Shown piece by piece: positions 58,558-64,000 of a stretch of 64,000 nucleotides of DNA. The translations under genes were made by a program, and so were the position numbers. The DNA lies in NCBI RefSeq assembly GCF_001421565.1, contig NZ_LMKQ01000001.1:805651-869650 (forward strand), read 5' to 3'. The stretch comes from Agromyces sp. Leaf222. GTDB taxonomy: Bacteria > Actinomycetota > Actinomycetes > Actinomycetales > Microbacteriaceae. Every line of letters begins with the position of its first letter. Position 1 is the stretch's first letter. The notes below the pieces were generated by a model. The model had not been told where the DNA came from, did no database searches, and saw only the letters and a program-made list of their open reading frames with translations.

Positions 58558-58616
58558 CCGAGTGGTCGATTCCGGCTGACTGCGTCGTCCCGATCCAGCC
58601 GGAATCGACCACTCGG
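58558..58616. repeat. Perfect 21-bp inverted repeat (REP-like or terminator)
   Basis: Arms at 58558-58578 and 58596-58616 are exact complements (inner part GGTCGATTCCGGCTG), with a 17-base loop, 20 bases after the transglutaminase stop. The arms are less GC-rich than the terminators nearby and there is already a second palindrome 33 bases on, so a mobile REP-type element is possible. Confidence 0.7.
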
Positions 58617-58648
58617 AGCGATGCGATGGCGCGTCGCGGGGCGGCAGG

Positions 58649-58668
58649 GCGGATGCCGCGGCATCCGC
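58649..58668. terminator. Perfect 20-bp GGATGCCGCGGCATCC-core palindrome
   Basis: GCGGATGCCG and its complement, between the transglutaminase gene and the next promoter. Member of the shared-core family; here both flanking genes point the same way. Confidence 0.62.
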
Positions 58669-58734
58669 TCATCGCTCGCATCGCCATCGTGCCCGGCGGG
58701 CCGGCCGCCCGCGCCGTTCGCTACTGTCGAGAGC

Positions 58735-59241
58735 GTGAACCCCAGACCGAGCGAGCGCGACGACGAGGTCGACCTGCTGATCGACGCCTGGTCGCGGCGG
58801 CTGCCCGACGCCGACCTCTCGCCGCTCGACGTCATGTCGCGCCTGCGTCGGGCGGCGAACCGGCTCGCGAAGCTGCGCGCGGAGGCCTTCAAGGCGGCGG
58901 GGCTGGCCTCGTGGGAGTTCGACGTGCTCGCGGCCCTGCGCCGGCAGGACGAGCCGCACGAGCTGAGCCCGGCGCACCTCATCGCCGCGACGATGATCGG
59001 CAGCGCCGCGATGACCAACCGGCTCGACAACCTCGCCGTGCGCGGACTCGTCGAGCGCCGCCCGAATCCGCGCGATGGGCGCAGCGTGCTCGTTCGCCTG
59101 ACGGCCGAGGGGGCGACCCGAGTCGACGAGGCCATGCGCGGCCTGGTCGCTCGCGAGGGCGTCGAACTCGAGGCGCTCACGCGCGACGAGCAGGCGACGC
59201 TCGCGCGACTGCTGCGCCGGCTCGCCGACGACCCGACCTGA
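58735..59241 (+). CDS. MarR-family transcriptional regulator 3
   Basis: 168 residues. LASWEFDVLAALRRQDEPHE, LIAATMIGSAAMTNRLDNLA (recognition helix) and wing NPRDGRSVLVRLTAEG give a MarR winged helix. Start taken as GTG 58735: TACTGT (58722-58727) ends seven bases upstream and no Shine-Dalgarno exists, so the mRNA is probably leaderless; translation from this codon gives the normal MarR length. Followed by the resolvase-like gene on the same strand, 71 bases away. Target unknown. Confidence 0.85.
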   Translation: MNPRPSERDDEVDLLIDAWSRRLPDADLSPLDVMSRLRRAANRLAKLRAEAFKAAGLASWEFDVLAALRRQDEPHELSPAHLIAATMIGSAAMTNRLDNLAVRGLVERRPNPRDGRSVLVRLTAEGATRVDEAMRGLVAREGVELEALTRDEQATLARLLRRLADDPT

Positions 59242-59312
59242 CCGGATCGGCGCCGACTTCCACATGCGGCCCCGAACCCGCGACAATGGGTGTGACGCAG
59301 GAGGAACGGGCG

Positions 59313-59795
59313 ATGACTGACCAGACGGATGCCACGACGGGCGATCGTGCCGGGGGTGCGAGCGCGAGCCGATCGGCCGCGCCGACGCACGAGCACGTGC
59401 ATGCGGTCGAGGGCTGCCCAGAGTGCTTCATCGAGCTGCAGCCCGACGGCGAGTGGTGGAAGGCCAGGCCAGAGGGCTCGCGCCTGGTCGGCCTCGTCGT
59501 CGCACGCCCCGACATGCCGTCGGTCACCGAGCAGCGCGACGGCCTCGCCGCGTTCGGCGTCGCGATCTTCGACTTCCGGCACCCGGCGCCCGAGAGCGTC
59601 GAGAACTGGGAGCAGCGGCTCGACCGGTTCTTCGGCACCCTGCGCTCCGGCGACGTGCTCGTCGTCGCCAACCAGCACGCGCTCGGCCGCACCGTCGACG
59701 AGGAGACCCGCACGATCGGGGCGCTCCGCCGCCGCGGCATCGTCGTCAAGGTGCTGAGTCACGGGGCCCGGCACCTCGCCGACGCCGAGGCCTGA
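59313..59795 (+). CDS. Resolvase-fold protein lacking the catalytic serine, with Cys/His N-terminus
   Basis: 160 residues. After a disordered start, HEHVHAVEGCPECF (about 27-40) looks like a metal site. Then LVGLVVARPDMPSVTEQRDG and GDVLVVANQHALGRTVDEET plus IGALRRRGIVVKVLS follow the serine-recombinase N-terminal domain (ARVSTxxQ...QrdaL and GDtLvVwkldRLGR). In the position of the ARVST serine the sequence reads ARPDMP, so the nucleophile is gone, and there is no DNA-binding HTH afterwards. A domesticated, non-recombining protein is likely. GGAGGA lies seven bases before ATG 59313; an in-frame GTG (59292) directly behind GACAAT is an alternative. Confidence 0.6.
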   Translation: MTDQTDATTGDRAGGASASRSAAPTHEHVHAVEGCPECFIELQPDGEWWKARPEGSRLVGLVVARPDMPSVTEQRDGLAAFGVAIFDFRHPAPESVENWEQRLDRFFGTLRSGDVLVVANQHALGRTVDEETRTIGALRRRGIVVKVLSHGARHLADAEA

Positions 59796-59856
59796 GCTCC
59801 GAGGCCTGAGCTCCGAGGCCTGAGCTCTCGGAGTCTGATCTCTCGGTGCCCGAGCT
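59785..59856. repeat. Five tandem 14-15-bp units across a stop codon
   Basis: CCGAGGCCTGAGCT is repeated exactly at 59785-59798, 59799-59812 and 59813-59826, followed by two diverged 15-mers to 59856. The stop codon of the resolvase-like gene is in the first unit. The rest of 59857-60045 holds only the next promoter: TAGGTT near 59991 is a probable -10, and the region around 59900-59990 is A/T-richer. Confidence 0.75.
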
Positions 59857-60045
59857 CTCGACCATGACGATCGAGCCCTGCGGCTCCTCGATGCACTGAG
59901 ATGCGTCGATCACCGCACTTTTGCAGCTTTTCACACCTTCGAGCAGCATTCGCGCAACGTAACCGCTATCCGAGCGAAATACGTCGCCGATAGGTTGAAT
60001 GCACCGGACGGCCCGAAGCGTGGCCTCTGCGATGAAGGAGAGCTG

Positions 60046-62529
60046 ATGACATCCCGACCCCTCTCAGGCACCCGCAGGAGGCGACTCGTCGCGCTCGCGG
60101 TGCCCGGCCTGCTCGCGGCAGCGTTGCTCACGACGGCACCGGCCGTCGCCGCATCCGCCGACGAGCCGGTAGACGGCGCGCGCACCTCGAACGACCCGAT
60201 GTTCCCGAACGTCGGCAACGGCGGATACGACGCGCTCGACTACGACGTGTCGATCGCGTGGACCCCGGACGCAGCGCAGTCGGGCTCCACGATCGCCGGC
60301 ACGATCCAGGCCAGCAGCACGATGACGGCGAAGGCCGCGCAGCCGCTGAAGAGCTTCTCGCTCGACTTCGAGGGGCTCGAGATCGACTCGGTCACCGTCG
60401 ACGGCGTTCCCGCCGCGTGGACGCGCGAGGTCGACCCCGCCGCCATCAAGTACAAGCTCATCGTCACCCCGGCGACGCCGGTGAGCGGCGACTTCACGGT
60501 GACGGTCGGCTATCACGGCGCGCCCAGTTCGCACACCGACCTCGACGGCTCCTCCGAGGGCTGGAACCGCACCGCCGACGGCGCGACCATGCTCGGCCAG
60601 CCGATCGGCTCGATGGCGGGCTACCCGCACAACAACACGCCGGCCGACAAGGCGACGTACACGTTCACGCTCGACATCCCGACGATCCTGAACACCGTCG
60701 CCGGCACCGCGCCCGGCACGGCCGCGGCGGTCAGCAACGGCGAGCTCGTCTCGAAGACCCCGTCCGCCGACGGCGCGCGCACGACCTGGGTGTGGGAGCA
60801 GACGAAGCAGATGGCGTCGGAGCTCGCGGTGGTCTCGATCGGTCGATACGACGTGATCGAGTCGCAGGTGCAGCTCAGCGACGGCAGCACGATCCCGTCG
60901 TGGTCGTTCATGGACTCGGCGCTCTCGGCCGCCAACAAGAACACGATCCGCACCCGCGAGGCGCAGTTCGGCACGATCATCCGCAACCTCGAGACGCTCT
61001 ACGGGCCGTACCCGGGCAAGAGCACCGGCGTGATCGTCGACACGGTGCCGAGCGGCATCAACTACGCCCTCGAAACGCAGGACCGGTCGTTCTTCCCGTC
61101 GGCCGGCTCGGTCGGCGGCAACACGCTCATCCACGAGTTCGTGCACCAGTGGTACGGCGACAACGTGTCGCCCGTGACCTGGACCGACATCTGGATCGGC
61201 GAGGGCATGGCGACCTGGGGCCCCGCGTTCTACAACACGACCGAGGGCTTCGGCACGGGGGCGACGCCGACCGAGACCACGTACTTCAACTCGTGGAACA
61301 ACTCCGCCCCGACGAGTGCCAACTGGGCGACCGCTCCGGGCGGCCAGATCGACTCGGGGAACCTCTACGGCTACCAGACGTACACGCGCGGCGCGCAGTT
61401 CTGGGCGGCCCTGCGGGTGGCGATCGGCGACGACGCGTTCTTCGAGCTCATCGAGGAGTGGCAGGTGCGCTACGCGGGTCAGAGCCGCACGGGCGCCGAC
61501 CTGAAGGCGCTCGCCGAGGAGATCTCGGGCCGCGACCTCACCGCGTTCTACACCGACTGGATCCTCGAGCCCGGCAAGCCGGCCTGGCCCGAGAAGCTCA
61601 CCGCAACCCTCGCCGGCTCCCCGGCGACGGGCACCGTTCGTGCCGGCGACGTGGTCACCTACACGCTGTCCGCGACGAACACCGGCCGGGTGCCGCTCGC
61701 GACCTCGGTCGTGACGGTCGACCTCACGGGCGTGCTCGGCCAGGCGACGATCGACCCGGCCTCACTGCCGACCGGCGTCACGCTCGACGGCTCGACCCTG
61801 ACCTGGGCGGTGCCGGCGACCGCGGTCGGCGCGCCGGCGGCGACGGTCTCGTTCGGTGCGACCATCTCGGCGGCCGCCGCGGGCGGCCCGCTCACGGCCA
61901 CGGCGAAGGTCGCGACCCTCGGCGGCACCTGCGTCGACTGCACCGCGACGCTCGACGTGGCACGCGACACCGAGCGCCCGACCGCGAAGCTCGTCACGCC
62001 GACGACGGCCGGGCCGTTCTCGTCGCTCTCGGTGCGGGTCGATGCGACCGACAACGCCGGCCTGCAGCGCATCGTGGCGAACGTCTACCGCGACGGCACG
62101 CTCGTGAAGAGCACGCAGACCGCGGTGGCCGGCGGCGCGAAGACCGGCACCCACACGGCGACCGTGCAGCTGCCCGACGGCAACTACACGGTCAAGTACA
62201 ACTCGCAGGACCGCGTGGGCAACATCTCGGCGACCTCGACGTTCGCGTTCACCATCGACGCGACGAAGCCGACGGCCACGGTCAAGGACGGCGCCTCGTT
62301 CACCGTGGCGACGGGCGGGTCGTACGACCTCGTGAGCTACAAGCTGTACGACGCAGGCAAGGTCGACCGGGTCGTGATCAACGGCGTGGTCAAGGACCTG
62401 ACCGACAACCAGTGGTCCGACGTGAACTTCCTCAAGCCGGGCGTCTTCGGCGCGGTGAAGGGGCAGAACACGATGGTCGTGCATGATGTCGCCGGCAACA
62501 CGCAGACGCTGGTGTTCACGCTGAACTAG
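60046..62529 (+). CDS. Secreted M1-family metallopeptidase with C-terminal Ig-like domains
   Basis: 827 residues. Signal peptide about 8-40 (RRRRLVALAVPGLLAAALL, cleavage near AVAASA). M1 N-terminal beta domain (to about 260), then the zinc site H363-E-F-V-H367 with E386 eighteen residues on (IWIGEGMATW), the classical HExxH-x18-E. The usual GxMEN exopeptidase motif is GINYALETQ, as in other actinobacterial secreted M1 enzymes. After about 530 come a DUF11-like and two Ig-like domains, the last resembling S-layer/autotransporter stalks (DATKPTATVKDGASF). Probably degrades peptides outside the cell. GAAGGAGA precedes the ATG. No sortase motif. Confidence 0.9.
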   Translation: MTSRPLSGTRRRRLVALAVPGLLAAALLTTAPAVAASADEPVDGARTSNDPMFPNVGNGGYDALDYDVSIAWTPDAAQSGSTIAGTIQASSTMTAKAAQPLKSFSLDFEGLEIDSVTVDGVPAAWTREVDPAAIKYKLIVTPATPVSGDFTVTVGYHGAPSSHTDLDGSSEGWNRTADGATMLGQPIGSMAGYPHNNTPADKATYTFTLDIPTILNTVAGTAPGTAAAVSNGELVSKTPSADGARTTWVWEQTKQMASELAVVSIGRYDVIESQVQLSDGSTIPSWSFMDSALSAANKNTIRTREAQFGTIIRNLETLYGPYPGKSTGVIVDTVPSGINYALETQDRSFFPSAGSVGGNTLIHEFVHQWYGDNVSPVTWTDIWIGEGMATWGPAFYNTTEGFGTGATPTETTYFNSWNNSAPTSANWATAPGGQIDSGNLYGYQTYTRGAQFWAALRVAIGDDAFFELIEEWQVRYAGQSRTGADLKALAEEISGRDLTAFYTDWILEPGKPAWPEKLTATLAGSPATGTVRAGDVVTYTLSATNTGRVPLATSVVTVDLTGVLGQATIDPASLPTGVTLDGSTLTWAVPATAVGAPAATVSFGATISAAAAGGPLTATAKVATLGGTCVDCTATLDVARDTERPTAKLVTPTTAGPFSSLSVRVDATDNAGLQRIVANVYRDGTLVKSTQTAVAGGAKTGTHTATVQLPDGNYTVKYNSQDRVGNISATSTFAFTIDATKPTATVKDGASFTVATGGSYDLVSYKLYDAGKVDRVVINGVVKDLTDNQWSDVNFLKPGVFGAVKGQNTMVVHDVAGNTQTLVFTLN

Positions 62530-62553
62530 CGCGGCGCACCGCACTTGCGAAAC

Positions 62554-62585
62554 GATGAGGCCCCTCCGTCAGGAGGGGCCTCATC
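62554..62585. terminator. Bidirectional terminator
   Basis: Perfect 14-base arms (GATGAGGCCCCTCC and complement) with loop GTCA, between the convergent M1 peptidase and ectB genes. Confidence 0.82.
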
Positions 62586-62628
62586 ACGTCGGGCGTGGTG
62601 CGCTGGTCTCGGTACGGCGCCGGCGCGC

Positions 62629-63906
62629 CTACTCGACCGGCGAGGCGAGTGCGGCCGCGAGGCTCTCGCGCACGATCGCGAGGCCGGCCAGCAGCTCGTC
62701 TTCGGAGATCGTGAGCGCGGGCAGGAACTTCAGCACCTCGTCGTGGGCGCCGGAGGTCTCGATCACGAGGCCGCGCGTGAACGCCTGCTTCGAGATGCGG
62801 GCCGCGAGGCCGCGGTCGGCGTCGCAGGCGAGGCCGTACATGAGTCCGCGGCCGCGCACCACGAAGCCGAGCTCGGGGTTCTCGGCGGCGATGCGCTCGA
62901 GCTCGGTGCGCAGCAGCGCCGACTTGGTGGCGACGTCGTCGACGAGCGCCGTGTCGGCCCAGTAGTTCTCGAGGGCGGCGCGGGCGGAGACGAAGGCGAG
63001 GTTGTTGCCGCGGAAGGTGCCGGTGTGCGCGCCGGGCTTCCAGACGTCGACCTCGGGGCGCAGCAGCACGAGCGACATCGGCAGGCCCGAGCCCGAGATC
63101 GACTTCGACACGGTCACGATGTCGGGGACGATGCCCGAATCCTCGAACGCGAAGAACGCGCCGGTGCGGCCGACGCCCGCCTGGATCTCGTCGAGGATCA
63201 GCAGGATGCCGCGGTCGGCCGTGATCGCCCGCAGGCGCTGCAGCCACGCGGCGCTCGCGACGTTGATGCCGCCCTCGCCCTGCACGGCCTCGACGATGAC
63301 GGCGGCGGGCAGGTCGACGCCGGAGCCCGGGTCGTCGAGCATCTTCTCGAGCAGGTCGAGGGTGTCGACATCGGCCCCGAGGTAGCCGTCGTAGGGGAGG
63401 CGGGTGATGTTGTCGAGCGTGATGCCCGCTGCGCCGCGGTAGTGGCTGTTGCCGGTGGCGGCGAGGGCGCCGATGCTCAGGCCGTGGAACGCGTTCGTGA
63501 ACGCGACGACGTTGGTGCGGCCGGTCGCCTGGCGGGCGACCTTGAGGGCGGCCTCGACGGCGTTCGCCCCCGTCGGGCCGGTGAACTGCAGCTTGTGGTC
63601 GAGCCCGCGGGGTTCGAGCACGAGGCGCTCGAACGCCTCGATGAACGCCTTCTTGGCCGAGGTGGCCATGTCGAGGCCGTGGATGATGCCGTCGCGCTCG
63701 AGGTACTCGATGAGCGCGCGCGTGAAGAGCGGGTTGTTGTGCCCGTAGTTGAGCACGCCGGCGCCGGCGAAGAAGTCGAGGTACTCGCGGCCGTCTTCGC
63801 CCACCAGGGTCGAGCCGACGGCGCGATCGAACACGACCGGGAAGGCGCGCACGTACCCGCGCACCTCGGATTCACGGCGGTCGAAGACTTCGAGTGCGTC
63901 GCTCAT
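62629..63906 (-). CDS. ectB: L-2,4-diaminobutyrate:2-oxoglutarate aminotransferase
   Basis: 425 residues, class III PLP aminotransferase. It makes diaminobutyrate from aspartate semialdehyde, the first step to ectoine. FFAGAGVLNYGHNNP, LQFTGPTGANAVEAALKVAR, AFHGLSIGALAATGN, LILDEIQAGVGRTGAFFAFE and the PLP lysine in VTVSKSISGSGLPMSL are EctB signatures. AGAGGT precedes the ATG. EctC (ectoine synthase), normally next downstream, is absent: the terminator and a convergent peptidase gene follow. A 45-base gap separates it from a partial upstream gene on the same strand. Confidence 0.9.
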   Translation of the reverse strand: MSDALEVFDRRESEVRGYVRAFPVVFDRAVGSTLVGEDGREYLDFFAGAGVLNYGHNNPLFTRALIEYLERDGIIHGLDMATSAKKAFIEAFERLVLEPRGLDHKLQFTGPTGANAVEAALKVARQATGRTNVVAFTNAFHGLSIGALAATGNSHYRGAAGITLDNITRLPYDGYLGADVDTLDLLEKMLDDPGSGVDLPAAVIVEAVQGEGGINVASAAWLQRLRAITADRGILLILDEIQAGVGRTGAFFAFEDSGIVPDIVTVSKSISGSGLPMSLVLLRPEVDVWKPGAHTGTFRGNNLAFVSARAALENYWADTALVDDVATKSALLRTELERIAAENPELGFVVRGRGLMYGLACDADRGLAARISKQAFTRGLVIETSGAHDEVLKFLPALTISEDELLAGLAIVRESLAAALASPVE

Positions 63907-63951
63907 GGCAGGCAGGACCTCTTTCTGTTCGGCGTCGGCGGTGAGAGAAGC

Positions 63952-64000
63952 CTAAGCCTCCCGGCTGGGCGTCGGCGCCGAGGCAGTCGGCGCCGAGGCA
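63952..64000 (-). CDS. C-terminal end of an upstream gene, possibly ectA (partial)
   Basis: On the minus strand an open frame enters from the window edge and ends in ASAPTASAPTPSREA with TAG at 63954-63952, 45 bases before ectB. The tail contains a 15-base direct repeat (GTCGGCGCCGAGGCA on the plus strand, twice). Position suggests diaminobutyrate acetyltransferase EctA, as in ectABC operons, but these residues are not diagnostic. Confidence 0.35.
   Translation of the reverse strand, partial: ASAPTASAPTPSREA

Overview
This is chromosomal DNA from a high-GC Gram-positive actinobacterium. The roughly 70% GC content, strong G/C third-position bias, near absence of intergenic slack, TAnnnT-type -10 boxes set directly before start codons, and the protein repertoire (two-domain ROK regulators, DUF2510-transglutaminase, LtrA, actinobacterial M1 peptidase, tuberculostearate-type CFA methyltransferase) fit Microbacteriaceae; an Agromyces- or Microbacterium-like genus is my guess, not something I can prove. 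I see no rRNA, tRNA, CRISPR array, prophage or intact insertion sequence.

Layout. 0-7.8 kb: tail of an FAD oxidoreductase plus a CFA-type methyltransferase (10-methyl fatty acid pair), a PuuP-like permease, a PPOX-fold stress protein, a HelD-family motor ATPase with an apparently non-canonical ATC start, a nucleoside deaminase and a lytic transglycosylase. 7.8-32 kb: a carbohydrate region. It holds a secreted GH95 alpha-L-fucosidase, a divergently transcribed L-fuconate-dehydratase homologue whose catalytic acid/base residues are replaced, and a 1.85-kilo-residue secreted ThuA/sugar-dehydrogenase/PKD/CBM6 protein. It also holds two ROK regulators, a ribose-type ABC importer (binding protein, permease, and an ATPase broken by a 25-base deletion), a Gfo/Idh/MocA oxidoreductase and a TIM-barrel isomerase. 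Embedded in it is a small surface module: a WxL-like protein, a membrane-anchored CopC/YtkA-like protein and a DUF916 (WxL-interacting) protein. 32-49 kb: housekeeping and envelope genes, including MpaB-like, LtrA, an MFS pump, an SLC13 transporter, a psp operon, a two-component system facing an ABC exporter, an AlkD-like protein, a pentapeptide protein behind a 12-codon leaderless leader ORF, PrpB and AI-2E. 49-56 kb: three redox/regulator pairs with clear operators: a MarR gene and an F420-type NADP oxidoreductase, a PhzS-like monooxygenase/MarR/DUF3237 operon, and a TetR/Rox-like rifampicin monooxygenase unit facing an SDR. 56-64 kb: transglutaminase, MarR, a resolvase-fold protein without catalytic serine, an M1 peptidase and EctB.

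How genes work together. The fucosidase, ThuA/GSDH protein, importer, oxidoreductase, isomerase and ROK regulators look like one locus for degrading and importing a fucosylated or related glycan. The broken importer ATPase and the altered FucD homologue suggest that part of the pathway has decayed or changed substrate. The WxL/DUF916 module may hold secreted enzymes at the surface. The two large secreted enzymes share an unusual two-cysteine C-terminal domain.

DNA-level signals. The word GCGGATGCCGCGG (or its complement GGCATCC core) recurs far more often than base composition predicts. It occurs inside genes, where it imposes rare codons, and as perfect palindromes at gene ends, where it forms terminators. 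This resembles an uptake-type or other chromosomal signature word and is, to my knowledge, undescribed in this group.
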